DNA of 64,000 nucleotides from BJGV01 sp964194745 (GTDB lineage: Bacteria; Pseudomonadota; Gammaproteobacteria; Burkholderiales; Nitrosomonadaceae): contig OZ252054.1 of assembly GCA_965248035.1 (NCBI GenBank), forward strand, positions 434,001 to 498,000. Direction: 5' to 3'. This document shows positions 8,896 through 17,663 of this stretch, piece after piece (positions within the stretch are counted from its first letter, which is position 1; every line of letters begins with the position of its first letter). Under the pieces are notes generated by a model. The model was not told the origin of the DNA and did no database searches. It worked only from the letters and a program-made list of their open reading frames with translations. A program made the position numbers and the translations under genes.

Positions 8896-10625
8896 TGTTC
8901 TCTTTTTTCGCGTCTACGCCAACCAGCGAGTGCAATGGTGCCAGCCAGCAACATGCCGCCACCCAAGCCACCTAACGAGATCTTGTCTTCCGTGCTGTCA
9001 GCGTCCAACAGACTACTAAACCAACCACCGGAACGCGGCTTCCTTTTCTCAAGTTTGGCTATCCGAGCTTGCAAGTCCATTTCATGGCGCAACTTCGTGT
9101 TTTCATCCTGAATCTCGACATAGGCCCGGTTCAGCGGTCCCCAACCTTCCGTGTAAGTCCAGCCACCCGGGTTAACATGCGATAATCCCTTGTGTCCCTT
9201 CGGTAGATCGTTCTCGCCCATCTCCAGGACTTTGAGCTCAAGCGATGACGGATTGTTATCCTTCGACCAGAACAATTGGAAGAATTGAGAATATCCTGCT
9301 TTCATCGGCGGCGGTGGATCCGGACGATTGTTCGTCTGTCCGGTCAGTAGGTTATCGTCGTAAAGACCCTTCACTATTCTGTTCGCCTCCTGGTATTTGG
9401 CAAGCATGTGGAGCGTACCCTTGTCTATATACTCCAGGAAAGAGCGAGCAAAGCGCTCGCTGTGGCAGTTGGTACAAGTCTTTACCCAGGACTCCTTGCG
9501 ATCCTCAGACCATTCACTAGTGATGTTTTCTGCAATGCCAGGAACTACAGGGTAATTCGCCCAACGTACTTTACGCACTACGTTGTGACTGTATTTACCG
9601 TCATACTCCATGTGGCAACCCGCACAGGTGGGCGCAGTCTGTCCGCCTTTGCTGTATGCGTCCTTGAGTTCGTAGTCCCAGTTCCATTCGTCTTGGAACA
9701 TCGCAACCATCTTGCCGTGCTTGGACATGGAATAGGATTCCCAGTCGTTGTGGTCAATACCACTGTGACAAGTAGCACAGGCTTCAGGCTTGCGTGATTC
9801 GGCCGCCGAGAATTGGTGCCGGGTATGACAGTGATCACATGTGTTCTGGTTAATGTGACACATGGTGCAACCATCAGCAATTTCACGTTGCGGCATCCCG
9901 GCATAGACCTTTACCTCATTGTTGGCCTTGTAGTCCAGCGCATGAGAAGGCCGTCCTTGAGGCCACCCAACACCTTTCGGCCAATCCAGGGTATCCCGCT
10001 CGGATTCACGCTCAGCATATTCTTGTAAGTGACAAGTGCCACATACTTCGGCGGTAGGCATCCGCATGTCAGCACGGTGGTCGGCTTTCTTTTTGGTATT
10101 GATGTCAACGTGACAGTCGATACAGCTAACTTCTTTCAATTTTTCCTTCGCACCAAGCTTACCCATTGAGCGCAAATTCTTCTCTATAGCTTCAAGCTTC
10201 GCTTTTTTGTAGTATTTTGGATCTTTACGCGAGAGCTTGCGAACCTTGTCCAGATTAGCATGGGTACTCTTCTTCCAGGCATAAACCCAGACAGGTGATT
10301 CGTCAGCGTGGCATTCGACGCACTCTTTACGCGATGCAATTTCATCTGGTGAGGTCGTTGGTTCGTAGAAGGTGGTAGGGTCAAGATACATGCTCATCGG
10401 GATCGGTTCCCAATATTGAGCGTGGGACCCTTTCCCGGCACCTTGCGCCGGGTCAAGATAGCGTTTTGTCAACGCCTCATATAGCTCCTTAGGCGAGGCC
10501 GATCTGTCAATGTTAAGCGCTTTGTAGGTCTCACTGGGAACACTGGGGAAAGTCGCATATGCCGTTGCCGCAAGTAGTGCACCGCAAGCAAACAAAACAA
10601 TTCTCAACCAAAGCTTGATAAACAT
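8892..10625 (-). CDS. haoA: hydroxylamine oxidoreductase, octahaem cytochrome c
   Basis: 577 residues. It oxidises hydroxylamine, the second step of ammonia oxidation, in the periplasm as a trimer. A signal peptide is visible (hydrophobic stretch, then TAYATFPSV). There are eight CxxCH motifs in order: CVECH, CIDCH, CGTCH, CTMCH, CDHCH, CATCH, CAGCH and CTNCH. The conserved C-terminal HVNPGGWTYTEGW segment probably includes the Tyr that cross-links catalytic haem P460; this is assigned by resemblance. The C-terminus adds a hydrophobic helix followed by RRR, a likely membrane anchor. The gene is co-transcribed with haoB. Confidence 0.97.
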   Translation of the reverse strand: MFIKLWLRIVLFACGALLAATAYATFPSVPSETYKALNIDRSASPKELYEALTKRYLDPAQGAGKGSHAQYWEPIPMSMYLDPTTFYEPTTSPDEIASRKECVECHADESPVWVYAWKKSTHANLDKVRKLSRKDPKYYKKAKLEAIEKNLRSMGKLGAKEKLKEVSCIDCHVDINTKKKADHRADMRMPTAEVCGTCHLQEYAERESERDTLDWPKGVGWPQGRPSHALDYKANNEVKVYAGMPQREIADGCTMCHINQNTCDHCHTRHQFSAAESRKPEACATCHSGIDHNDWESYSMSKHGKMVAMFQDEWNWDYELKDAYSKGGQTAPTCAGCHMEYDGKYSHNVVRKVRWANYPVVPGIAENITSEWSEDRKESWVKTCTNCHSERFARSFLEYIDKGTLHMLAKYQEANRIVKGLYDDNLLTGQTNNRPDPPPPMKAGYSQFFQLFWSKDNNPSSLELKVLEMGENDLPKGHKGLSHVNPGGWTYTEGWGPLNRAYVEIQDENTKLRHEMDLQARIAKLEKRKPRSGGWFSSLLDADSTEDKISLGGLGGGMLLAGTIALAGWRRREKREH

Positions 10626-10849
10626 GATATCTCCCCTTATTGTTCCGTACTTGTTGTTTTATTTCGTGGTTATTTAGACCCGCTAACTAACTAGAATCGT
10701 GTTGACCATACCTGTCTGACAGACTACCTCCACATCACTCTACTTGTCAAGAAAATTGCGGCTTAACATAGAAAAAAACCATTGACTCACTCTAATGTTT
10801 ACATTAGTTAATAAGATAAAGTACACCTATCCTGTTACAGTAAATTTCC
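10626..10849 (-). promoter_or_regulatory. haoA upstream region with palindrome
   Basis: 224-bp non-coding region upstream of haoA. On the minus strand there is a TTGACA (complement of the TGTCAA at about 10746-10751) with a weak TAGTCT 18 bp downstream, a candidate promoter. Further upstream, 10792-10807 is a dyad with 7-bp arms (CTAATGT/ACATTAG), a possible operator. No protein can be assigned to it. Confidence 0.4.
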
Positions 10850-11560
10850 TCACCCTAAACCAGATAAGCCAGAAATCCATTTCGTGTATAAACGTCTGGC
10901 AATTACGTTTAATGCGGATACCCGATTAGCCAGATCCTTTCTCACTGCATCTGCCGACTGCACCGCAGGTCCTAAGCTATTGGCGATTTCCCTAGCACCC
11001 ACTTCATACCAAACTTTTATCATCTCTTCGGTCATTTCCACGTGGCATTGCATCCCCAAGTGAATACCAATTGCAAACGCTTGGTTCTCGCAAAACTGAC
11101 TGGAAAGTAGCTGAGTTGCACTATAGGGAAGGGTAAAAATCTCACCGTGCCAGTGAAATGATTCAAATTCTGACAGGTCACCAAACCATTCACGGGCAAT
11201 AGGATTATCTACCACGCTGACTTTTCCCCAACCGATTTCCTTGATCGTGCTTCTACTCACCACACCCCCTAAAGCTTTCGACATTAATTGTCCACCAAGA
11301 CAGTGGCCCAATACCGGAATATCATGCCCCACAGCCTGCCGGATCAATGTCAGCGCTGGTGCAATCCAAGGTAGCTCATCATTCACGCTGATCGGCCCCC
11401 CCATGAATACTAATCCACTAAATTGCTCAGGACTGGGAGGAAGGTCTTCACCAGAGTCGATCTTGATAAGTTTCCATGGAATATAATGGGAGTCGAGAAA
11501 TGTAGCAAAATACCCTGGACCCTCGGTAGGAAACTGTCGAAAAATTGCAACCGGCTTCAT
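10850..11560 (-). CDS. class I glutamine amidotransferase-like protein
   Basis: 236 residues. The triad is recognisable: nucleophile Cys in VLGHCLGGQLM, His in SFHWHGEIF, and Glu in HVEMTEE, the pattern of GMP-synthase-type glutaminase domains. It lacks a synthetase domain, so it is a stand-alone amidotransferase-like protein of unknown acceptor. Its start codon is only 11 bp from the divergent aspartic protease start, so the two promoters must overlap coding sequence. Confidence 0.85.
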   Translation of the reverse strand: MKPVAIFRQFPTEGPGYFATFLDSHYIPWKLIKIDSGEDLPPSPEQFSGLVFMGGPISVNDELPWIAPALTLIRQAVGHDIPVLGHCLGGQLMSKALGGVVSRSTIKEIGWGKVSVVDNPIAREWFGDLSEFESFHWHGEIFTLPYSATQLLSSQFCENQAFAIGIHLGMQCHVEMTEEMIKVWYEVGAREIANSLGPAVQSADAVRKDLANRVSALNVIARRLYTKWISGLSGLG

Positions 11561-12080
11561 GGAACTCCTTAATGCATGTCAACCAGCTCAAAAATCGTGC
11601 TTTTTCTATCTTTATCTTTCTTCTAGTTCAACTCTTTTTTGCTATCCCTACCTATGCGACTGACGTAAACGTAATCGGCCTGACCACCAACAAGGCTGTC
11701 CTAGCAATTGATGGTGCCAAACCACGTACCGTTAGCGTTGGTCAAACTACCATAGCGGGGGTCAAACTTATCAGCGCAAACACAAACTCCGCGGTTATCG
11801 AAACTGCTGGTAAGCGGAAGACTCTTGTTCTAGGCCAAAGCCTATCGCTGTTGTCTCCCACTGAAACAAGTTACATCACTCTTTATGCTGACTCAGATGG
11901 TCACTTTTACGTCATAGCTAGAATTCATGATAAAGGTTCTATCCGATTTCTAGTAGACACAAGGGCAACCATGGTCACCATAAGCAATGACGAAGCAAAA
12001 CGACTTAATATAACCCTATCTCGCGAAGAAGAAACTATTACGGTTGTCACCGCAAACGGTATTTCTGCCGCCTACAAAGT

Positions 12081-12088
12081 AAAACTAG
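12081..12088 (+). repeat. target-site duplication, left copy (AAAACTAG)
   Basis: An identical octamer occurs at 15333-15340. An 8-bp duplication is the length known for IS1595-family transposition. It marks the exact insertion point in the aspartic protease gene. Confidence 0.9.
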
Positions 12089-12172
12089 GGGAATTATACG
12101 CATAACTTGCCAAGATCGCTTGACGTCGCCCTGATTTTGAGTCAGAATACTTTCCAACAAGGAGGTGATTAG

Positions 12173-13116
12173 ATGGCACATAAGGCACCAGGACGGTCAC
12201 ACAGGCAAGGTCTTACCGTCGTTCAACTGCTCAAGATGTTTCCCAATAACAAGGCCGCAGAGGCGTGGTTCGAGGAACAGAGGTGGCCAAACGGAGACCG
12301 CCATTGCCCGGATTGCGGTTCCGTCAACTGTGCGTTTGTCAAGAATCGCAAGCCTATGCCATATAGGTGCAGGGACTGCCGTGCCTATTTCTCCGTTCGT
12401 AAGGGAATGTCCATGCAGTCCAGTAAGATCGGCTTTCAGGAGTGGGCAATCGCCTTCTACATGATGACCACGGGCATCAAGGGGACTTCAAGTATGAAAC
12501 TGCATCGTGAACTTGGCATTCGACAGACTACGGCATGGTTTCTAATGCAGCGCATCCGCGAAGGTTTCATGGGAGGCTAGACAAACCCTTCCCGGGTCCG
12601 GTGGAAGCCGACGAAACGGCAGTGGGCGGCAAACGGAAGAATATGCACGGCAAAAAGCGGAAGCAACTGACCGGACGAGGAAGCGTGGGCAAGGCGATTG
12701 TCGCGGGGGTGAAGTACCGGGAAACGAAGCAGGTCAGCGTGGCAGTCGTGGATCGGACGGACGCGAAGACGATGCACAAGTTTGTCTCTGACCGGACAGA
12801 AGAAACGGCAACCGTCTACACCGACGAAGCGACTGCCTACAGAGGTTTTCCCCGTCACCACGAAGCGGTTAACCACAGTGCCGGAGAATATGTCCGAGAC
12901 GATGTTCACACGAACGGCATGGAAGGATTTTGGAGCTTGTTCAAGCGTGGCTACCACGGTACCTTTCATCACATTTCGGACAAGCATCTTAACCGCTACG
13001 TTGCAGAGTTCACTGGCCGCAACAACATCCGTGACATGGACACGCTGGATCAAATGGCGTTCCTTGCTCGTGGAATAATCGGCAAGCGGTGCCGCTACTC
13101 GGATTTGATCGCGTGA
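12173..13116 (+). pseudogene. IS1595-family transposase, frameshifted
   Basis: The N-terminal half (12173 to about 12570) has a zinc ribbon (CPDCGS, CRDC) and a helix-turn-helix-like segment. The C-terminal half, in the -1 frame (about 12571-13116), has the DDE-type core: VEADETAVGG, YTDEATAYRG and THTNGMEGFWS-type TNGMEGFWSLFKRG. The break is a one-base loss in ATGGGAGG near 12570; adding a base joins REGFMG to RLDKPFPG. The sequence is not a classical slippery site, so mutation is more likely than programmed frameshifting. A strong RBS (GGAGGTG) precedes the ATG. The stop overlaps the methyltransferase start (GTGA). Confidence 0.85.
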
Positions 13117-14363
13117 TTGGCGAGGCGCAAATATTGGTCCAAGATTTGGCCGATGATTGGACTTATCGCACTGCAAACACAAAGCAAATCACTCACGGGA
13201 TACACCCGTATCCGGCCATGATGATTCCGCAGGTCGCTCGGCGGCTCATGGACATCTACGGGCGCGAGGACGGGGTTCTATTCGATCCATACTGCGGTTC
13301 CGGGACCACACTTCTTGAAGGAATGCTTGCAGGCATGGACGCTGCGGGGACTGATCTTAATCCGTTGGCTCGCCTGATCGCCACCGTCAAGACAACGCCG
13401 GTGAATGTTGGCGAGCTGGACAAAGAGATTGCGCGCTTTCCCGCAAGCGCACCGTCCACCGACCTGACAATCCTGGCAGTGACGAACATTGACTATTGGT
13501 TTTCGGCTGGAGTTCAGCGCGACCTTGCCGCGATCCGGCAGCACATTGACCGCATCGACAACCCTGCGATTGCGAACGTGTTTCGGGTGGCGTTTAGCCT
13601 GACAGTCCGCGAAGCGTCATGGACTCGCAAATCGGAATTCAAGCTCTATCGAATTCCCGACACCCAGATGGGCAAGCACAATCCAGCCCCGTTCACGTTC
13701 ATGGTACAGGCACTCGCAAACATCCGTAGTGCGTTGCAGGCACTCAAGCGCGCCACGCCCAGCAAGACCGTCCTCCCCGCCGTGCACGAATTCAACACGG
13801 TCGCTGGCGTTACTTCGAATGGAATCGCGCCTGGGTCTGTCAATCTGGTTGTCACCTCGCCGCCATATGGGGACTCCATGACCACGGTTGCCTACGGGCA
13901 GTTTTCTCGGCTTGCTTCCCAATGGCTGGGCTTTGCGGACGCAAGCCGTGTGGACGCTATGCTCATGGGTGGACGCAGGCTGGACCAGGTGACGCAATTC
14001 GGATTCCGAAAGCTGGATGGCGTTATTGCCCGCATCGCGGAAATTGACGAACGCCGGGCCTGCGAAGTCGCATCGTTTTTTGAAGACTATCGGGCGTCAA
14101 TAGGCCATGTCGCGGCTCTTGTGGCCCGTGGCGGATATGCATGTTATGTCGTCGGCAACCGCACGGTGAAGGGCTGCGTTGTGCCTACGGCAGAAGTGAC
14201 GGCTAATTTCTTTGAGAAGAACGGTTTCACCACGACTGCTGTATATACTCGCTACATACCGAACAAGCGGATACCTGCCGTGAATTCTCCGAGCAACGTT
14301 CCCGGCGAAATCGGCAAGACCATGACAACAGAGCAGATCGTTATTTGCCGCAAGGTCACATAA
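13113..14363 (+). CDS. site-specific DNA methyltransferase (N4-cytosine type likely)
   Basis: 416 residues from GTG 13113, which overlaps the transposase stop as GTGA, so translation is coupled. SAM-binding motif I, FDPYCGSGTT, lies near residue 58 and the catalytic motif TSPPYGDS near residue 248. With motif I first and about 180 residues between the motifs this resembles the alpha arrangement. The SPPY form is typical of N4-cytosine methyltransferases. The following gene is a MvaI/BcnI-type endonuclease. In that family the recognition sites are CC-centred (CCWGG or CCSGG) and the partner enzymes make N4-methylcytosine, so this is the likely cognate protective enzyme. The frame is intact. 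Confidence 0.88.
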   Translation: MIGEAQILVQDLADDWTYRTANTKQITHGIHPYPAMMIPQVARRLMDIYGREDGVLFDPYCGSGTTLLEGMLAGMDAAGTDLNPLARLIATVKTTPVNVGELDKEIARFPASAPSTDLTILAVTNIDYWFSAGVQRDLAAIRQHIDRIDNPAIANVFRVAFSLTVREASWTRKSEFKLYRIPDTQMGKHNPAPFTFMVQALANIRSALQALKRATPSKTVLPAVHEFNTVAGVTSNGIAPGSVNLVVTSPPYGDSMTTVAYGQFSRLASQWLGFADASRVDAMLMGGRRLDQVTQFGFRKLDGVIARIAEIDERRACEVASFFEDYRASIGHVAALVARGGYACYVVGNRTVKGCVVPTAEVTANFFEKNGFTTTAVYTRYIPNKRIPAVNSPSNVPGEIGKTMTTEQIVICRKVT

Positions 14364-14365
14364 TC

Positions 14366-15120
14366 ATGCATTTGTCAGAATTACGACAGCTTCTGCAAGA
14401 TTTGAACGAAGTCGGTTTTGTGCAATCGGAACGTAAGGGGGCGACCGGGATAGGCTACACACTTGAAGAATGGCTTGGCGTGTCGGAGAACAACCTGCCT
14501 ATTCCCGACATAGGCGGACGCGTGGAGATCAAGGCAACGCGCAACACTGCAAACAACCTCATCACCCTGTTCACATTCAACAGGGCTGTGTGGAGACAAC
14601 CGCAGGCTGAAATCATTCGCCGCTGGGGTTACACCGACAGCAAAGGTCGGCTAGCTCTCTACAGCACCGTCTCGGCCACTGCGCCTAACACACAAGGGCT
14701 GCAAGTGAGCCTACCGGCCAGAATCAGACACAATTTCAGTCGTGCATATTCCGACTGGCGAGGTGCTGGCCTCATGGGACTTGTATCACATGGTCGACTG
14801 GCGAGGTGCTGGCCTCATGGGACTTGTATCACATGGTCGGCAAGTTCATGACGAAGTTTGAACGGTTGCTGCTCGTTCACGCGAATTCACGCAAGACTGG
14901 ACGTGTGGAGGAATTCCACTTCAACGCGGCTGCATTGCTTACAGAACCGAGTTCTCAGACATTCCGTAACAGCTTCCTATCCGGTAAGGTGTTCATTGAC
15001 ATCAGAATGCACCTACGTTCGACTGGTTCCGTTCGAAACCACGGCACCGTATTCAGGGTGCACGAGAACGACTTGCCTAGTCTGTTTGGGAAAATCAATA
15101 ACCTGTTCGGAACGGAGTAA
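14366..15120 (+). pseudogene. MvaI/BcnI-family type II restriction endonuclease, disrupted
   Basis: The N-terminal part from ATG 14366 contains the family signature GATGIGYTLEEWLGVSENN, then the metal-binding PD..VEIKA (PDIGGRVEIKATR). The C-terminal part, in another frame (up to 15120), has LASWDLYHMVGKF, then VFIDIRMHLR and RNHGTVFRVHENDL, again family-typical. Two lesions separate them: a one-base shift between about 14700 and 14735, and a 43-bp exact tandem duplication (14752-14794 and 14795-14837). Correcting both gives one continuous protein of about 237 residues, the usual size. As read, the enzyme cannot be made. Confidence 0.85.
14752..14837 (+). repeat. 43-bp exact tandem duplication inside the endonuclease gene
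   Basis: The 43-base unit starting CGACTGGCGAGGTGCTGGCC occurs twice head to tail without mismatch (14752-14794, 14795-14837). 43 is not a multiple of three, so it shifts the endonuclease frame. Its exactness implies a recent origin or an assembly artefact. Confidence 0.92.
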
Positions 15121-15126
15121 AGACAC

Positions 15127-15294
15127 ATGACCAAGAAGAAACCTGCATCGGAGCACAAGCCGAAGGGGCGCCCGCACACGCGGGCCATCAAGCTGGACGC
15201 CACGCCGGAACAGGCGGCGCGGGCTTTCTTCTCTAATGTCAAGCCCGTCGCTCCGTCGCTCCGCAAATTCAACCTGAAACGCAAGGAGGCTTGA
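15127..15294 (+). CDS. small basic passenger protein
   Basis: 55 residues, rich in Lys/Arg with a GRPHTRAIKLDATPEQAARA segment. It starts 6 bp after the endonuclease stop and ends 8 bp before the terminal inverted repeat, so it is part of the mobile element. The function is unknown. A DNA-binding or regulatory role for the R-M cassette is possible from its charge and position, but unproven. Confidence 0.55.
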   Translation: MTKKKPASEHKPKGRPHTRAIKLDATPEQAARAFFSNVKPVAPSLRKFNLKRKEA

Positions 15295-15332
15295 CGCTGC
15301 GGCGATCTTGGCAAGTTATGCGTATAATCACC

Positions 15333-15340
15333 AAAACTAG
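15333..15340 (+). repeat. target-site duplication, right copy (AAAACTAG)
   Basis: Matches the octamer at 12081-12088 exactly; the protease reading frame resumes directly after it. Confidence 0.9.
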
Positions 15341-15545
15341 ACCGTATACAAATAGGAAATATAACTCTAACCAACATCGAAGCAATAATTGTCAAAGGTA
15401 ACAAGCTAGATATAGGGCTACTGGGCATGAGCTTTCTGAAAAGCAGGCAATTCTATTCTGTATGGCAAGAATTACTCAAATTCACAAATTCGGATAGCTA
15501 GCCCATTCTTGACCATGGCACTTGTGATCATAAACCCCACATGTA

Positions 15546-15573
15546 AAAAGCCGAGATAACTCGGCTTTTTTTG
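15546..15573. terminator. bidirectional intrinsic terminator after rplQ
   Basis: Stem GCCGAG/CTCGGC around a 4-nt loop (15550-15565), with a T-run on each strand (TTTTT on the minus strand, TTTTTTT on the plus strand). It ends the long minus-strand ribosomal transcript after rplQ and can also stop plus-strand transcription from the protease/transposon side. Confidence 0.85.
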
Positions 15574-15594
15574 TTTCCACGGTACTTACTCTAG

Positions 15595-15993
15595 CTATAC
15601 ATCAGCTTTTTCGGTTGTAGACTCGGCAATTGGATCCTGACGATCCAACAATTCAATTAGTGCCATCGGTGCGTTATCACCTTTGCGGAAACCAAATTTG
15701 AGAATACGCAGGTAACCACCGTTACGTGTCTGATAACGCGGACCAAGTTCGGCAAATAACTTTCCGACTATGTCACGATCACGAATACGATTGAACGCTA
15801 ATCGCCGGTTAGCAAGTGACGGGTTCTTACCGAGAGTGATCATCGGCTCCACTAAACGACGTAACTCTTTAGCCTTGGGCAACGTGGTCTTGATAACCTC
15901 ATTTCGTAACAGAGAATTGGTCATGTTACGAAACATTGCTAAACGATGACTGCTAGTACGATTTAATTTTCGTAGTCCGCTATGGTGCCGCAT
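15595..15993 (-). CDS. rplQ: 50S ribosomal protein L17
   Basis: 132 residues, starting with the family-typical MRHHSGLRKLNRTSSHR and containing MFRNMTNSLL. It is the last gene of the alpha operon. The start overlaps the end of rpoA by 14 bp, so the two are probably translationally coupled. A terminator follows. Confidence 0.97.
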   Translation of the reverse strand: MRHHSGLRKLNRTSSHRLAMFRNMTNSLLRNEVIKTTLPKAKELRRLVEPMITLGKNPSLANRRLAFNRIRDRDIVGKLFAELGPRYQTRNGGYLRILKFGFRKGDNAPMALIELLDRQDPIAESTTEKADV

Positions 15994-16987
15994 GGTCTGT
16001 TTCCTTTATGCCCTTCTCCAGCTTGGTAGATGGCCAGTCTTCCAGCTTCATTCCTAGCGCCAATTCACGTGAAGCTAACACTTCCTTAATTTCATTGAGT
16101 GATTTTCTTCCCAAATTAGGAGTTTTTAGGAGCTCAGTTTCAGTCCGTTGAATTAGGTCTCCTATATAGTAAATGTTTTCTGCCTTGATACAATTAGCAG
16201 AACGTACTGTAAGCTCAAGATCATCTACAGGTCGCAGCAACCTTGGATCAATCTGTGGTGCCTCTGGCTGCTCCACGGGTAGGGGTGTGCCCTTGAGATC
16301 AGCAAACACTGAGAGCTGCTCTACCAGCACCCGCGCAGCATATCTGATCGCCTCTTCAGGATCAACGACACCATTGGTTTCAATATCCATTACCAATTTA
16401 TCAAGGTCGGTACGCTGCTCAACACGTGCGGCCTCCACTGCATAACTTACACGGTATACTGGACTAAAGGAAGCATCTAATAAAATACTGCCAATGGCAC
16501 GACCACCCTCATTTGCTTGTTGCCGAGTCGTTCCTGGTACGTAGCCACGCCCCATCTCTACCTTGATTTGCATGTCTATCTTGCCGCCAGCAGTAAGATG
16601 CGCAACTACATGGTCTGGATTGATAATTTCTACATCGTGTCCAGCCTCAATATCACCTGCAGTGACCACACCTTCACCCTTCTTATTAAGCATCAAGATG
16701 GCTTCTGTTTGGTTATGTAGCTTTAAAACTATACCCTTGAGATTAAGCAGGATATCTACCACATCTTCCTGTACACCATCTAGGGCAGAATACTCATGTA
16801 CCACACCACTAATCTGAACCTCTGTCGGTGCATACCCAGGCATTGAAGACAACAAGACACGCCGTATTGCGTTGCCCAGTGTGTGCCCATAGCCGCGCTC
16901 AAACGGCTCCATGGTAACTTTGGCGTGCAACGGCGAAATATTCTGAACATTAATGATACGTGGAGTGAGAAAAGTGTTGCTTAGCAT
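15980..16987 (-). CDS. rpoA: RNA polymerase alpha subunit
   Basis: 335 residues from ATG 16987 (MLSNTFLTPRI). An upstream in-frame start at 17050 exists but would add 21 atypical residues. The N-terminal assembly domain has EPFERGYGHTLGNAIRRVLLS split around residue 30. The C-terminal domain has the DNA/activator-binding helices (TPNLGRKSLNEIKEVL). The tail runs 14 bp into rplQ. Confidence 0.97.
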   Translation of the reverse strand: MLSNTFLTPRIINVQNISPLHAKVTMEPFERGYGHTLGNAIRRVLLSSMPGYAPTEVQISGVVHEYSALDGVQEDVVDILLNLKGIVLKLHNQTEAILMLNKKGEGVVTAGDIEAGHDVEIINPDHVVAHLTAGGKIDMQIKVEMGRGYVPGTTRQQANEGGRAIGSILLDASFSPVYRVSYAVEAARVEQRTDLDKLVMDIETNGVVDPEEAIRYAARVLVEQLSVFADLKGTPLPVEQPEAPQIDPRLLRPVDDLELTVRSANCIKAENIYYIGDLIQRTETELLKTPNLGRKSLNEIKEVLASRELALGMKLEDWPSTKLEKGIKETDHAAP

Positions 16988-17024
16988 AGCCTGTCCTTTT
17001 GCTGGTAACTTTCTGATTGATTGG

Positions 17025-17651
17025 TTACTTAGAATATAATTCGATAACAAGTGATTCTTGGATAGTTGCAGGTAATTCAGAACGCTCTGGTTGGGCCTTG
17101 AAGGTTCCCTTCATCGCCTTAGTATCTACTTCCATCCACACTGGAAAACTACGTTGCTCGGCAGCTTCCACGGCACTTTTGATACGTAGCTGGTCTTTCG
17201 CCTTTTCGGTTACTTCCACAACATCACCGGGGCTCACCTGATACGACGGAATGTTAACGCGACATCCATTTACAAGTATTCCATTGTGGCGCACGATCTG
17301 GCGTGCCTCACAACGTGATGCACCAAAACCCATACGATACGAAACAGTATCAAGGCGGCATTCTAGCAATCGTAGAAGATTCTCCCCAGTAATGCCACGC
17401 TGTCGGTCTGCCAGTTTGTAATTATTACGAAATTGTCGCTCTAATATCCCATAAATACGCCGCAGCTTCTGCTTTTCTCTTAATTGCACACCATAATCAG
17501 ACAATCGCACTTTTTTTTGCCCATGCTGGCCAGGGGGATAATTTCTGCGCTCTATTGCACATTTGTCAGTAAAGCACTTTTCGCCTTTTAAGAATAGCTT
17601 CTCGCCTTCACGGCGACACTGGCGACATTTAGGATCAAGATTTCTACCCAT
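17025..17651 (-). CDS. rpsD: 30S ribosomal protein S4
   Basis: 208 residues, full length. It opens with MGRNLDPKCRQCRREGEKLF; Cys residues at the N-terminus (CRQC) suggest the zinc-type N-terminal domain. The S4 RNA-binding domain follows (RLDTVSYRMGFGAS, VNGCRVNIPSYQV). In E. coli S4 is the translational repressor of the alpha operon; whether that holds here is inference. Confidence 0.97.
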   Translation of the reverse strand: MGRNLDPKCRQCRREGEKLFLKGEKCFTDKCAIERRNYPPGQHGQKKVRLSDYGVQLREKQKLRRIYGILERQFRNNYKLADRQRGITGENLLRLLECRLDTVSYRMGFGASRCEARQIVRHNGILVNGCRVNIPSYQVSPGDVVEVTEKAKDQLRIKSAVEAAEQRSFPVWMEVDTKAMKGTFKAQPERSELPATIQESLVIELYSK

Positions 17652-17663
17652 AATCTATTCTCC

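Larger units (their letters stand above)
12089..15332 (+). mobile_element. IS1595-family element carrying a restriction-modification cassette
   Basis: 3,244-bp unit bounded by AAAACTAG duplications. The terminal inverted repeats are at least 31 bp with two mismatches. The inner 27 bp (12093-12119 against 15302-15328) are perfectly inverted and begin ATTATACGCATAACTTGCCA. Gene order on the plus strand is transposase (frameshifted), DNA methyltransferase (intact), MvaI/BcnI-type endonuclease (damaged) and a 55-residue basic protein. The unit is visibly more GC-rich than its surroundings, so it is a foreign arrival. With both transposase and endonuclease broken it is probably immobile now. Confidence 0.9.
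11572..15501 (+). pseudogene. retropepsin-like aspartic protease, split by transposon
   Basis: The 5' part (11572-12088) encodes a signal peptide (hydrophobic residues ending AIPTYA), a repetitive SH3-like region and the catalytic segment FLVDTRATMVTIS, matching the TIGR02281-type periplasmic aspartic proteases. The canonical DTGA is DTRA here. The gene is broken at 12088 by a 3,244-bp element and resumes at 15341. Removing the element plus one copy of the 8-bp duplication AAAACTAG gives an uninterrupted frame across the joint (VKL then DRIQIGNITLTNIEA) through the family's LLGMSFL motif to TAG at 15499. About 228 codons are restored. Start chosen at ATG 11572 rather than TTG 11545 because it sits directly before the signal peptide. 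Confidence 0.85.

Noticed and set aside
12560..12580. Programmed -1 frameshift in the R-M transposon's transposase
   Set aside because: The overlap ATGGGAGG is not a classical slippery heptamer, no following structure is obvious, and the related copies in this window encode the transposase in a single frame. Mutation is simpler, although not excluded.
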